A stretch of 64,000 nt of DNA from Salinirubellus salinus (GTDB taxonomy: Archaea > Halobacteriota > Halobacteria > Halobacteriales > Haloarculaceae): NCBI RefSeq assembly GCF_025231485.1, contig NZ_CP104003.1, forward strand, positions 2,294,001-2,358,000, in the 5' to 3' direction. The notes under the pieces are model-generated. The model ran no database searches. It was not told where the DNA came from and saw only the letters and a list, made by a program, of their open reading frames with translations. Shown piece after piece: positions 51,438 through 60,518 of this stretch; position 1 is the stretch's first letter; the number at the start of each line of letters is the position of its first letter. Both the position numbers and the translations under genes were made by a program.

Positions 51438-53198
51438 ATGGCCGCCGAGCCCGGGACCGAGAACGAGCGGACGACCGGGGCCGCGACCGGCGGGGCCGAC
51501 GGCGTCGACTGGCTCGAACTGGCCGAGTCGGTGCTCGAAGCCTACGAGAAGATGGAGATACCGCTCCGACGGTACGGGCTCCTCGTCCTCGCGCCCGCGG
51601 CGATGCTCTTCGCGTTCTCCGTGGTCGGGCTCGTCGTCCTCCCGTTCGGCCTCGTCGTCCGGCTGCCGCTGGTCCTGCTCGGGACGGTGCTGTTCGGCGC
51701 GGCGCTGGTCTACCCCAAGTTGCTCGTCGAGCAGGAGCGCATCGCGCTGGAGCGACAGATCAACCTCATCGTCACGCACATGACGGTGCTCTCGCAGACC
51801 AACATCGACCGCGTCGAGGTGTTCCGCACGCTCGCCCAGGAGGAGGAGTACGGCGCGCTCGCCGAAGAGATGGGCCGCATCGTCCAGCTGGTCGACGCGT
51901 GGAACCAGTCGCTCGACGAGGCCTGCCAGCGCCGCGCCCGACAGGTCCCCTCGAAACCCCTCTCGGACTTCCTCGACCGGATGGCCTACTCGCTGAACGC
52001 CGGGCAGGAACTCGGCGACTTCCTCCTCGGAGAACAGGAGGCGATGACGCAGGCGTACGTCACCGTCTACGAGGGGACGCTCGACAACCTCGAGGTGATG
52101 AAGGACCTCTACCTGTCGATGATCCTCTCGATGGTGTTCGCGCTGGTGAACGCCGTCGTCCTCCCGATGCTGACGGGGGTGGACGCCGCGACGACCGTCG
52201 CGGCCGTCCTCGTCGTGTTCGTCCTCGTGCAGGCCGGGTTCTACTACGTCATCCGCACCATGTCGCCGTACGACCCGGTCTGGTACCAGGCCGGCGACCA
52301 CCGGACACGCGACGACTGGCTGCTGCTGGGGACCGTCGCCGGCGCGGGGGTGCTCGCGGCGCTGCTGCTGCTCGGCGGCGCCGTGATGTGGTTCCTCGGC
52401 GGGTCGCTCGGACGGTTCGCCGCCGACCTCCCCCTGCCGCTGAAGGCGGCCATCCCGGTGACGCCGCTCGTGATCCCGGGCATCGTCGTCCGTCGGATGG
52501 AGGAGGACATCAAGGACGTCGACGAGGAGTTCCCGACGTTCATCCGTGCGCTGGGGTCCTCCGAGAGCGCGAAGCAGGCGACGACGACGGCGGTGCTCGA
52601 GACGCTCCGCGAGAAGGACTTCGGCGAGCTCTCCTCGCACATCGAGGGGCTGTACACCCGGCTGTCGATGCGCCTCGACACCGGTCACTCGTGGTACCTG
52701 TTCGCCGCCGAGAGCCGCTCGTACCTCGTCCAGAAGTTCTCCGAGATGTACAACCTCGGCCGGCAGATGGGTGGCGAGCCCAAACTGCTGGGCGAACTCA
52801 TCAGCCGGAACATGAACGAGGTGCTCCAGTTGCGCGAACAGCGCCGGCAGGCGACGGTGACGCTCATCGGCGTCATCTACGGCATCACGGCCGCGGCGTC
52901 GTTCACGATGTTCATCGGGCTGGAGGTGACGGTGGAGCTCGCGGAGATATCGAGCGAGATGAACCTCGACGCCACCGGCTTCGGCGCCCAGTTGCTCTAC
53001 GCCGGCGTCTACGACGTGCCCGCCATCGAGTACCTGTTGACGCTCATCGTCCTGTTCAACGCCGCGCTCTCCTCGCTGATGATCCGGCAGGTTGACGGCG
53101 GTCACAAGGCCAACGCCTACTTCCACTTCGTCCTGCTGCTGTGGCTGGGTGCCCTGCTCGGCGTGGCGACGCGCTCCGTCGCGGGGGCGTTGCTGTGA
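51438..53198 (+). CDS. arlJ: Archaellum membrane platform protein ArlJ
   Basis: 586 aa, about nine membrane helices in two groups with large cytoplasmic loops (RMDTGHSWYLF region and the KDVDEEFPTFIRALGSSESA loop typical of T2SF domains). It forms the base into which ArlI inserts. Start ATG at 51438 chosen for fit after the arlI stop. It overlaps the following cheF by 4 bp (GTGA). Confidence 0.93.
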   Translation: MAAEPGTENERTTGAATGGADGVDWLELAESVLEAYEKMEIPLRRYGLLVLAPAAMLFAFSVVGLVVLPFGLVVRLPLVLLGTVLFGAALVYPKLLVEQERIALERQINLIVTHMTVLSQTNIDRVEVFRTLAQEEEYGALAEEMGRIVQLVDAWNQSLDEACQRRARQVPSKPLSDFLDRMAYSLNAGQELGDFLLGEQEAMTQAYVTVYEGTLDNLEVMKDLYLSMILSMVFALVNAVVLPMLTGVDAATTVAAVLVVFVLVQAGFYYVIRTMSPYDPVWYQAGDHRTRDDWLLLGTVAGAGVLAALLLLGGAVMWFLGGSLGRFAADLPLPLKAAIPVTPLVIPGIVVRRMEEDIKDVDEEFPTFIRALGSSESAKQATTTAVLETLREKDFGELSSHIEGLYTRLSMRLDTGHSWYLFAAESRSYLVQKFSEMYNLGRQMGGEPKLLGELISRNMNEVLQLREQRRQATVTLIGVIYGITAAASFTMFIGLEVTVELAEISSEMNLDATGFGAQLLYAGVYDVPAIEYLLTLIVLFNAALSSLMIRQVDGGHKANAYFHFVLLLWLGALLGVATRSVAGALL

Positions 53199-54100
53199 GC
53201 TCGCCGAGCGGGAAGGGTGCGAAGGGGGGCGAGCGGCCGGTCGTCGACTTCGTCGCCAGTTTCGTCGCCGGCGGCGCCGGCCCGTACGTCCCGCTCCGGG
53301 GTCGCGTGGTGATGTCCTCGCGGCGGCTCGTCCTCGTCAACGCCGCCGCCCGGACGAACGTCCCGTTCGGCGCCATCGACGACGTGGCCATCGGCCGGGT
53401 CCCCGAGAACGTCGCGGACCTCTTCGACGATACGGTGCTCGTCGGGTACGCCACCGGTGACGGGCGCCGGCGGACGGCCATCGTCGGCGCCGAGACGGAG
53501 CACGTCGACCGCTTCGCCGGCCTCCTCTACAGGGCGCTCCTGGAGGGGCAGGACGTCGTGGTCCGCTACGCCACCCGCGTCGGCGGCCGGTTGCGCGACG
53601 AGACGCCCGTCCGCTCGTGCTCGGCCTCGCTCGACGTGGGGGCGGGGACGCTCACGTTCGAGGACGGGGCCGGCTGGACCGAGACCATCGAGGCGGACGA
53701 GGTAGGGTACGTCCGCTGGGTCGACCGGACCATCGGCGGCGAGACGCGGACGGTGCTCTCGGTCGAGCACGTCGAGGACGGGTCAGCGCTCACGACGGAG
53801 GTGTGGATGCGCTCGCCCCGGCGGCTGAACGTACTCGGGCGCTTCCTCCGACAGGAGTTCTCGGCCGCCGCCGCCGGTGCCTCCACGGTCGACGTCGACG
53901 AGGACGACCTCGAGGTGCTCGTCGCCATCCACACCCTCGGCGAGGACGCGACCGAGATGATTCGGGGCGACGAGACGATGAGCGAGCGCTGTGAGTGGCT
54001 CGTCGACGAGGGACTCGTCGAGGACGGCCCGACCGGCCTGCAGGCGACGGCGCAGGGCCACGTCCTGCTGAACCGGCACTTCGAGTCGGTGAACGAGTAG
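53195..54100 (+). CDS. cheF: CheF, archaeal chemotaxis adaptor (copy 1)
   Basis: 301 aa, GTG start that overlaps the arlJ stop. CheF links CheY-P and CheC to ArlCDE so that the signal reaches the motor. It has a first barrel domain (VVMSSRRLVLVNAAARTNVP) and a second (LSVEHVEDGSALTTEVWM), and a C-terminal winged-helix-like end (CEWLVDEGLVEDGPTGLQAT). Being the last gene of the arl operon ties adaptor dose to motor dose. Confidence 0.9.
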   Translation: MSSPSGKGAKGGERPVVDFVASFVAGGAGPYVPLRGRVVMSSRRLVLVNAAARTNVPFGAIDDVAIGRVPENVADLFDDTVLVGYATGDGRRRTAIVGAETEHVDRFAGLLYRALLEGQDVVVRYATRVGGRLRDETPVRSCSASLDVGAGTLTFEDGAGWTETIEADEVGYVRWVDRTIGGETRTVLSVEHVEDGSALTTEVWMRSPRRLNVLGRFLRQEFSAAAAGASTVDVDEDDLEVLVAIHTLGEDATEMIRGDETMSERCEWLVDEGLVEDGPTGLQATAQGHVLLNRHFESVNE

Positions 54101-54329
54101 GGTCGTGAGGTGGGTCCGGGGTGTTCGGTAACGACGTGCCGGGCAGCGGGCGGGACGGACGCCGTGGTGAGGAGGGGCCGAGCGCGTCGGGATACAGCGT
54201 GAACCGTACCGGAGCGCGACCCGTTCGATCTGCACCGCGCTGGTCTCCACGCTCCTCGCCACGGCACACGGTCGTGGAGAGTCGCTCGACACGAGGTGGG
54301 TCCCACGCCGAGCGAGACGGCCGGCTGGA

Positions 54330-55196
54330 CTACTGCGTCTCGATGACGTCGCCGGCGATGTGCCGGCCTCGCGCGTTCAGCTCCACCTCGCGCCGGACCC
54401 GGACCTCCTCGACGACCTGCAGTTCGAGCAGTCGCTCGACGAGTTCCTCCGCCTCGTCCACGTCGATGCCGAGGAAGTCGGGGATGTCGAACGGCGAGAC
54501 TCCGGAGTAGAGCGCCATCACGACCTGCTGTTCGGTCTCGTCGAGGTCGACGTCGACGCCGACGTGGTCCTCGCGCTGGCCGAACACGGTGGCGAGGATG
54601 GCACACTGGCGGGCCTTGCCCGTGAAGTACGTCTCGACGCTGGTCCCCTCCTCGTCGGCGTGTTCGACCTCGAGGACGCGCCGGGTCGACCCCTCGACTG
54701 TCCGCTCGGCCGACCGGACCGCCCCCACGTCGTCGTACGGGATCTCGACGAACTCCCCCTTCGGCGTCGCCATCGCCACCGCGTCGGGTTCGACCTTCAC
54801 CCGGGCGTCCTGCCACTCCGAGTCCTTGACGACACCGCCGACCTTCGCCGGGTGGCGGGTCCGGAGCGCGTCGCGGCCGACGAGCGCGCCGTAGAACGCC
54901 GTCTCGAACGTCTCGTCGTGGACCACCACGAGCAGAACGTCCTCGTCGATGTGGACGGAGAGGTAGTCGGCCTCCCCGGCGACGCGCTGGTTCACGTCGA
55001 ACCGACCGCCCACGTTCGTCACCTTCGAGAGGGCGACGGTGAGTTTCCCGCCTGTGCCGGCCAGCACCAGCCGACGGTTCGACAGGAGGACGCGGCCGGG
55101 CGTCCAGTCGGCGTCGTCGACGGGGCGACCGCTCCGTCTGGCCCAGCAGAACTTCCCCCTCGCGTCCGCGAGTCGTCGCTCGTCCGTGCGCTGCAT
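54330..55196 (-). CDS. cheF: CheF, archaeal chemotaxis adaptor (copy 2)
   Basis: 288 aa. Same two-barrel plus C-terminal helical arrangement as copy 1: TPGRVLLSNRRLVLAGTGGK, VLEVEHADEEGTSVETYFTG, ending ELNARGRHIAGDVIETQ. Only distantly similar to copy 1. Last gene of the cheB-cheA-cheR-cheF operon, so each operon carries its own CheF. A 229-bp spacer with no gene separates it from copy 1 (convergent). Confidence 0.9.
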   Translation of the reverse strand: MQRTDERRLADARGKFCWARRSGRPVDDADWTPGRVLLSNRRLVLAGTGGKLTVALSKVTNVGGRFDVNQRVAGEADYLSVHIDEDVLLVVVHDETFETAFYGALVGRDALRTRHPAKVGGVVKDSEWQDARVKVEPDAVAMATPKGEFVEIPYDDVGAVRSAERTVEGSTRRVLEVEHADEEGTSVETYFTGKARQCAILATVFGQREDHVGVDVDLDETEQQVVMALYSGVSPFDIPDFLGIDVDEAEELVERLLELQVVEEVRVRREVELNARGRHIAGDVIETQ

Positions 55197-55199
55197 CGA

Positions 55200-56021
55200 C
55201 TACCCCCGCTGCCGGTAGACCCGGCGGCGTCTGTCGACGGCCTCGAACGCGTCGCGACAGTCCGGCGGCAGCGTCTCGGTCAGCCCGACCACAAGGTGCC
55301 CACCGGGGGCGAGCCCCGCCAGGAGCGTCGACACCATCCGTGCCTTCGCGCGCTCCTCGATGTAGATGAACAGGTTCCGACACACCACGAGGTCGAACTC
55401 GCCGGCCGGCTCCCCGTCGGTCAGGTCGTGGCGGCGGAACGTGACCAGGTCGCGGACCCGGTCGTCGACGACCACCGCGTCGTCGGTGACCGTGACGTAC
55501 TCCGTGGCGCCGTCGACGGCCGTGAGCTGTTCGACCGGGTCGTCGGTGCCCGACCGCCGGTAGCGGCCCTCGCGGGCGCGTCGGAGTATCCCACGGTCGA
55601 TGTCCGTCCCGACGATGTCGACCCGACGCTCGTCGATGGCGGGGTCGAGGAACGCAAGCATCGCCATCGAGTAGGCCTCCCGGCCGTCCGAGGAGGCGGC
55701 CGACCAGATGCGGACCCGGCCGTCGACCTCCCGGAGCACCTCCCGGACCACCGCCCACACCTCCGGATTTCGGAAGAAGGAGGTGACGTTGACGCTCAGC
55801 GCGTCGAGCAACGCCTCGCGCTCGTCGGCCTCGTCGTCGAGGAGGCGACCGTACGCCTCGTACCCCTCGACACCACGCCGGCGCATCCGGGCCTCCACCC
55901 GTCGGCGGAGGTAGGCGTCGTTGTACGAACTGGTCCGGAAGCCGAGGTCACGCTCCACATCACGCAGGAGTCGCTGGAAGGCCGGGTCGGCCTCGGACGA
56001 CTCGGTTCGACTCCCACTCAC
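55200..56021 (-). CDS. cheR: Chemotaxis protein methyltransferase CheR
   Basis: 273 aa. N-terminal four-helix domain (about 1-75; VNVTSFFRNPEVWAVVREVL) and a SAM Rossmann domain (RIWSAASSDGREAYSMAMLA, FDLVVCRNLFIYI). It methylates receptor glutamates. Overlaps cheA by 4 bp and precedes cheF by 3 bp. Confidence 0.96.
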   Translation of the reverse strand: MSGSRTESSEADPAFQRLLRDVERDLGFRTSSYNDAYLRRRVEARMRRRGVEGYEAYGRLLDDEADEREALLDALSVNVTSFFRNPEVWAVVREVLREVDGRVRIWSAASSDGREAYSMAMLAFLDPAIDERRVDIVGTDIDRGILRRAREGRYRRSGTDDPVEQLTAVDGATEYVTVTDDAVVVDDRVRDLVTFRRHDLTDGEPAGEFDLVVCRNLFIYIEERAKARMVSTLLAGLAPGGHLVVGLTETLPPDCRDAFEAVDRRRRVYRQRG

Positions 56022-58105
56022 GGGCCCACCTCTCCCTGACTCGACGGGAGCGTCGCCACGTCGAGGATGGGGATGACCTTCCCGTCGCCGATGACCGCCG
56101 CACCCGAGAGGCCCTCCACGTCGTGGAGCGGTCCCTCGAACGGCTTGACCACCACCTCCTCCTGCTGGGTCACCCGGTCGCAGTGCAGCGCGACCGGCCG
56201 CTCGGTCGGCTTGATGCGGACGAGCATCCCTCCGGAGGTGGCCGCGGCCTCACTGGACCGCACGCCACCGTCCGCGGCGAGTCCACCGTCACCACCGGAC
56301 GCGACGGCGCCGTCGCCGAGCACCCGGTTCAGGTGGACCAGCGGGTAGACGCGGTCCTCGTGGCTCAGCACCTCGCGGCCGTTCACGGTGTGGACCCGCT
56401 CGGTCTGCAGGACCTCGTCGACGCTGGAGACGGGGAGGCCGAACTCCTGACCGCCCACCTCCACGAGCAGGATGCGGATGATGGCCACCGAGACCGGCAG
56501 TCGGATGGTGAACAGCGTCCCCTCGCCGGGCGTCGAGTCGACGCTCACGTTGCCGTCGAGCTTCCGCACAGTCGTCCGGACCACGTCCATCCCGACGCCG
56601 CGGCCGGAGACGTCGGTCACCTCGTCGGCGGTGGAGAAGCCGGGGTGGAAGACGAGGTCGTGGACCGCCGAGTCCTCCATCGACTCCAGTTCGGCGGGGG
56701 AGTGGAGGCCCCGTTCGGCCGCCTTCTCGCGGATCGCGTCGGCGTCGATGCCACCTCCGTCGTCGCGCACCTCGACGACGACGTGGTCCTGCTCGCGCGT
56801 CGCGGTCAGCTCGATGGTCCCGGTCCGCGGCTTGCCGGCCATCTCCCGGTCGTCCGGTGGCTCGATGCCGTGGTCCGCGGCGTTCCGCAGGACGTGCATC
56901 AGGGGGTCGGCGATCTCGTCGAGGATGGTCCGGTCCAGTTCGATGTCGTCGCCCGCTATCACGAGGTCGATCTGCTTGTCCTGCGAACGCGCGAGGTCAC
57001 GGACGAGCCGTGGGAACTTGCTCACCACCTTCCGCAGCGGGATGAGCCGCATGTTCATCACCGTGTTCTGGAGGTTCGTCGAGATCTTCTCCAGTTCGTC
57101 CATCGCGTCCGCTGCGGTCCGGTCGTCGGTGGCGTCCACCACCCGCCGGAGCTTGATGCGCGAGGTGACGAGCTGCTCGACCAGTTCGTGCAGTTCGTCC
57201 AGTTGCCCCACGTCGATCCGCACGGAGCGGACGGTGGTGTTCGACGCGCGCTTCGGGGTCGAGCCGTCGGCGTCCGGCCCGGCCTCCGTGTCCGCCTCGG
57301 TGTCGGTCTCGAACGCCCTTCCGCCGCCCGACTCGGCCCCGGATTCGGCCTCGCCCCCGGCCACGGCATCGGGAGCCCCGTCCGCCTCGACGGTCGTGAC
57401 CTCGACCCCGGTGACGCCCCAGCACCCCTCGAGCGTCGCCGCGAGGTCGTCGACTGGAGCGGCGTAGAGCGCGACCGTCTCGTCGAACTCGCCGGCCTCC
57501 AGCGCCTCGCGGTCGGGGGTCGTCCCGTACAGCGGCAGGTCGGCCGGCAGGTCGCCGAGGAAGAGGCCGGCGTCGACACCCTTCATCTCACCCGTCTGGA
57601 GCGTGACGGTGGCACGGACCACCGGGCCGCCATCTGCCGCCTCGCGGACACCCTCGGGAACGACGGCGGACGGTCCCGTGGCGGGGTCGGTGGGTGTGGG
57701 GTCGCCGTCCGCGCTGTCCACGACCGTCTCCCCGTCGAGGACGGCCCGGATCTGGTCGACCACGTCGTCCACCTCGGTCTCGGGGGTGCCGGTCGCCTCG
57801 ATGTCGGCGACGATGGCCTCGAGGCGGTCGACGCCGGCGAACACGAGGTCCATCAGCGCCGGGGTGACGGCGAGTTCGTCGTCGCGAACGTCGTCGAGCA
57901 GGTCCTCCACGGCGTGAGCGAGGGTGGCGCCGCTGGCGAACCCCATCGCGCCGAAGTTCCCCTTCAGCGTGTGGGCTCGCCGGAAGATGCGGTCCATCGC
58001 GTCCCGGTCGTCCGGGTTCGACTCCAGCTCGAGCAGGGCGTTGTTCAGGTCGTCGATGCTCTCCTCTGCCTCGTTGATGAACTCCTGGTAGACGTCGTCG
58101 TGCAT
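56018..58105 (-). CDS. cheA: Chemotaxis histidine kinase CheA
   Basis: 695 aa. P1: phosphorylated His45 (FRRAHTLKGNFGAMGF). P2-like region follows, then P3 dimerisation (DELHELVEQLVTSRIKL), P4 ATPase with N-box HVLRNAADHGIEPP and G-boxes (VEVRDDGGGID, SGRGVGMDVV), and P5 (CheW-like) to the end. The P2 part (about 165-270) looks atypical. Operon position: cheB, then cheA, cheR, cheF. Confidence 0.96.
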   Translation of the reverse strand: MHDDVYQEFINEAEESIDDLNNALLELESNPDDRDAMDRIFRRAHTLKGNFGAMGFASGATLAHAVEDLLDDVRDDELAVTPALMDLVFAGVDRLEAIVADIEATGTPETEVDDVVDQIRAVLDGETVVDSADGDPTPTDPATGPSAVVPEGVREAADGGPVVRATVTLQTGEMKGVDAGLFLGDLPADLPLYGTTPDREALEAGEFDETVALYAAPVDDLAATLEGCWGVTGVEVTTVEADGAPDAVAGGEAESGAESGGGRAFETDTEADTEAGPDADGSTPKRASNTTVRSVRIDVGQLDELHELVEQLVTSRIKLRRVVDATDDRTAADAMDELEKISTNLQNTVMNMRLIPLRKVVSKFPRLVRDLARSQDKQIDLVIAGDDIELDRTILDEIADPLMHVLRNAADHGIEPPDDREMAGKPRTGTIELTATREQDHVVVEVRDDGGGIDADAIREKAAERGLHSPAELESMEDSAVHDLVFHPGFSTADEVTDVSGRGVGMDVVRTTVRKLDGNVSVDSTPGEGTLFTIRLPVSVAIIRILLVEVGGQEFGLPVSSVDEVLQTERVHTVNGREVLSHEDRVYPLVHLNRVLGDGAVASGGDGGLAADGGVRSSEAAATSGGMLVRIKPTERPVALHCDRVTQQEEVVVKPFEGPLHDVEGLSGAAVIGDGKVIPILDVATLPSSQGEVGP

Positions 58106-58107
58106 TG

Positions 58108-59190
58108 TCAGTCCCCTCCACCGCTCGTCACCGCCGCGGCCACCGCGCCCGCCACGCCGTCGGCCGGGACCACCCGGTCGACGACGCCGGCACCGATGGC
58201 CCGGCGCGGCATCCCGAACACCGCCGCCGTCGCCTCGTCCTGTGCCAGCGTCCGCGCGCCGGCCCGCTTCATCGCCCGCAGGCCGTCTGTGCCGTCACCG
58301 CCCATGCCCGTGAGGACGACCCCGACGAGCGGGTCCTCGACCCGTCGGGCGGCGCTCGCCATCGTCACGTCGACCGCGGGGCGGACGTTGTTCACCCGCG
58401 GTCCGTCGTCGAGGGCGACCCGGAGGCGACCGCCGGCGTTGCGCCGCACCGCGAGGTGCGACCCGCCGGGCGCCACGAGCGCCTCGCCGCCGCCGATTCG
58501 GTCACCGTCGCCCGCCTCGGACACGTCGTACGGGCCGGCCGCGTCCAGTCGCTCGGCGAACCGCGCGGTGAACCCGTCGGGCATGTGCTGGACCACCAGC
58601 ACGCGCAGGTCGGCCGCCCGCGGCAGGTCGGCGAACAGCCGTTCGACGACCGCCGGGCCGCCCGTCGACGCCCCCACGACGAGGACGGGGTCCGCGACGT
58701 ACGACCGCTGGGCGGGCGCGCGCGTCGCAGGGGTCGGCGTGGCTGTCTCCGACGGGACCAGACTGGTCGCGTCGACGCTCGCCACGGCCGGCACCTTCTC
58801 GGTGAGTTCGCGCCGGAACGCGCCCACCCCGCCCCGGTCGGGGTCGGGTTTCGGCGTGAAGTCGGCCGCCCCCTTCGAGAGCCCCTCGAGGGTCACCTCG
58901 GCCCCCTCGGTGGTGTGGGCCGAGACGAGCAACACCGGCGTCGGCGTCTCGCGGACGATCTGCGCCGTGGCGGTCACCCCGTCCATCCGGGGCATCTCCA
59001 CGTCCATCGTCACCACGTCGGGATCGTGGTCGGCCACGGCGGCGACGGCTTCGTGCCCGTCGGCGGCCGTCGCTACCACCTCCACGTCCGCCTCGCGGAG
59101 CGTCTCGACGACGAGCGACCGCATGAACGCCGAGTCGTCGACGACGACGGCCCGGAGTCTGCCCTTCCCCCGGGACCGCTGGCCGGTCAC
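58108..59190 (-). CDS. cheB: Chemotaxis methylesterase CheB
   Basis: 360 aa from the GTG at 59190. The receiver domain has Asp63 (VTMDVEMPRMDG). The methylesterase domain has Ser in LVVGASTGGPAVV, His in VVQHMPDGFT and Asp in VVLTGMGGDGTDGL. The longer frame upstream of 59190 has no ATG with domain support. The GTG overlaps the stop of an 11-codon ORF (see 59187-59222). Two codons separate it from cheA. Confidence 0.93.
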   Translation of the reverse strand: MTGQRSRGKGRLRAVVVDDSAFMRSLVVETLREADVEVVATAADGHEAVAAVADHDPDVVTMDVEMPRMDGVTATAQIVRETPTPVLLVSAHTTEGAEVTLEGLSKGAADFTPKPDPDRGGVGAFRRELTEKVPAVASVDATSLVPSETATPTPATRAPAQRSYVADPVLVVGASTGGPAVVERLFADLPRAADLRVLVVQHMPDGFTARFAERLDAAGPYDVSEAGDGDRIGGGEALVAPGGSHLAVRRNAGGRLRVALDDGPRVNNVRPAVDVTMASAARRVEDPLVGVVLTGMGGDGTDGLRAMKRAGARTLAQDEATAAVFGMPRRAIGAGVVDRVVPADGVAGAVAAAVTSGGGD

Positions 59191-59222
59191 CGGCGACCCC
59201 CACGGGCCCTGCTGTTCTCCAT
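59187..59222 (-). CDS. 11-residue leader ORF overlapping cheB by GTGA
   Basis: ATG at 59222 to TGA 59187-59189 encodes MENSRARGGRR. The stop overlaps the cheB GTG start (GTGA), the same coupling used by hemA and cheF here. The ATG is about 33 nt from the reverse-strand box TCTTGT (start 59255), so it would be at or near the transcript's 5' end. It may be a true leader peptide that loads ribosomes for cheB, but so short an ORF could also be chance. Confidence 0.4.
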   Translation of the reverse strand: MENSRARGGRR

Positions 59223-59249
59223 CACTGGTATCCGGTATCCGAACGCCGT

Positions 59250-59286
59250 ACAAGAACGTGTCCCCCCGATTATCGCCGTCGAGAAC
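59250..59286. promoter_or_regulatory. Divergent motility-type operator between cheB and cheW
   Basis: ATTATC-GCCGTC-GAGAAC (59269-59286). On the reverse strand GATAAT starts 19 nt before TCTTGT (59255, a weak TATA) toward cheB. On the + strand GAGAAC (59281) starts 19 nt before TTATGT (59300) toward cheW. One operator thus serves both promoters. Confidence 0.72.
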
Positions 59287-59299
59287 CGGCACCGTGTGC

Positions 59300-59305
59300 T
59301 TATGT
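59300..59305 (+). promoter_or_regulatory. TATA box of cheW
   Basis: TTATGT lies 19 nt from the GAGAAC start and 28 nt from the ATG at 59328, giving a leaderless cheW message. Confidence 0.65.
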
Positions 59306-59327
59306 CCGGGAGCGGGCACCGGGAGGT

Positions 59328-59786
59328 ATGAGCATGGAGGCAGAGACGCCGGCGGTCGACGACGCGCCGGAGGGTGAGACGGTCCAGGTGCTCGAGTTCG
59401 CGCTGAACGACGAGACGTACTGCGTCGACATCGAGTACGTCGCCGAGATCGTGGACCGGACCGAACTGACGAACGTCCCGAACGCCCCCCACGCCGTCGA
59501 GGGCGTGATGGACCTGCGCGGACGGACGACGGCCATCGTCAACCCGAAGACGCTGCTCGGACTGGCCGACGCCGCCGAGTCGAAACGCATCGTCATCTTC
59601 AACTCCGACACGGTGGACGACGGCGCGACCGGCTGGGTCGTCGACGAGGTGTTCCAGGTCGTGCGCGTCACACCGGGCGACGTCGAGGCCCCACCGTTCG
59701 ACGACGACTCCATCCGGGGGGTCGTGCGCCGCGAGGAGGAGCTGGTCATCTGGGTCGACCCGGAGGCGGCGAGCGCGGGCGTCTGA
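59328..59786 (+). CDS. cheW: Chemotaxis coupling protein CheW
   Basis: 152 aa. CheW beta-barrel: VQVLEFALNDETYCVDIEYV, VMDLRGRTTAIVNPKTLLGL, TGWVVDEVFQVVRV and VVRREEELVIWVDP. It couples receptors to CheA. Monocistronic, divergent from cheB. Confidence 0.95.
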   Translation: MSMEAETPAVDDAPEGETVQVLEFALNDETYCVDIEYVAEIVDRTELTNVPNAPHAVEGVMDLRGRTTAIVNPKTLLGLADAAESKRIVIFNSDTVDDGATGWVVDEVFQVVRVTPGDVEAPPFDDDSIRGVVRREEELVIWVDPEAASAGV

Positions 59787-59895
59787 GGGCGACGACCGCT
59801 CCGGCCCGGTCGAAGGGCACGGTCTGGTTCTGCGGTGTCGGTCGAGGACGACCGGGGCCACGCGCCACCGGTTCCGGCGGCGTCGACGCCCCGAC

Positions 59896-60417
59896 TCAGT
59901 CCAGCGACGCGAGTTTCGCCACGAAGACGAGACTCTGCTGGTGGTCGTCGACGTCCAGCGACTCGCCCGCCGGGGGAGCCGGGAATCCGCGGAGGTACTC
60001 GGCGAGCTGGTCCTCGGCGCGCTCTGTGAGCCACCCTACGGAGCGGTAGTAGCGCAGCGCGTCGAGCGTCGCCCGGTAGCCCGCCCGGTCGACGAGGAAC
60101 GCGAGCCAGTCGAAGACGACGCTCTCGGCGGCGTACCCCGAGGGCACCGCCTCGAGGTAGGGACGCTGTCCGGCGGTCGCCTGGTGTATCAGGAGCTGTT
60201 CGAGCCGGTCGGCCCGGCCCGAACGCTCGCCCGCGCCGGTGCTGCTCGCGTCCGGTCCCGCCCCGGCCCGCTGGCCGGTCTCCCCGTCCGTCGTCGTGCT
60301 CCGTGCCCCCGCGCGTTCGTGGTCCCACGTCCCACCCAGCTCGTTGCCGAGCCGCGCTGCGGCCCGCTCGACGGCGTCGCCGGGGTCGCTCGTCGTCCGG
60401 CCGTCGTCCGTGCTCAT
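59896..60417 (-). CDS. FlaD/E-domain protein (extra archaellar switch paralogue 1)
   Basis: 173 aa from the ATG at 60417. The first 80 residues are polar and low-complexity. The C-terminal FlaD/E domain starts RPYLEAVPSGYAAESVVFDW and continues ALRYYRSVGWLTERAEDQLA, ending HQQSLVFVAKLASLD. Same domain as arlCE residues about 355-445. Its motility-type promoter shares an operator with the divergent actin operon. It may bind the archaellum ring or recruit it elsewhere. Confidence 0.85.
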   Translation of the reverse strand: MSTDDGRTTSDPGDAVERAAARLGNELGGTWDHERAGARSTTTDGETGQRAGAGPDASSTGAGERSGRADRLEQLLIHQATAGQRPYLEAVPSGYAAESVVFDWLAFLVDRAGYRATLDALRYYRSVGWLTERAEDQLAEYLRGFPAPPAGESLDVDDHQQSLVFVAKLASLD

Positions 60418-60440
60418 GGCTCCACCGAGTGGTGAGTCCT

Positions 60441-60496
60441 GCATAAGTGCTGTCCCCCTGGTATCAGTTCCGATAATTTGGACCGTGCAGTTATGT
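60441..60496. promoter_or_regulatory. Divergent motility-type operator between the two FlaD/E genes
   Basis: GGTATC-AGTTCC-GATAAT (60460-60477). Reverse side: GATACC starts 19 nt before TTATGC (60446 down to 60441), 29 nt from the ATG at 60417. Forward side: GATAAT (60472) starts 19 nt before TTATGT (60491), 28 nt from the ATG at 60519. Both sides predict leaderless transcripts. Confidence 0.75.
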
Positions 60497-60518
60497 GTCG
60501 CGGTTCGAACGTCGAGGT

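Noticed and set aside
58108-59319. CheB starting at 59319 (403 aa)
   Set aside because: The extra 43 residues cover the operator and TATA region, so they cannot be coding for a transcript starting there.
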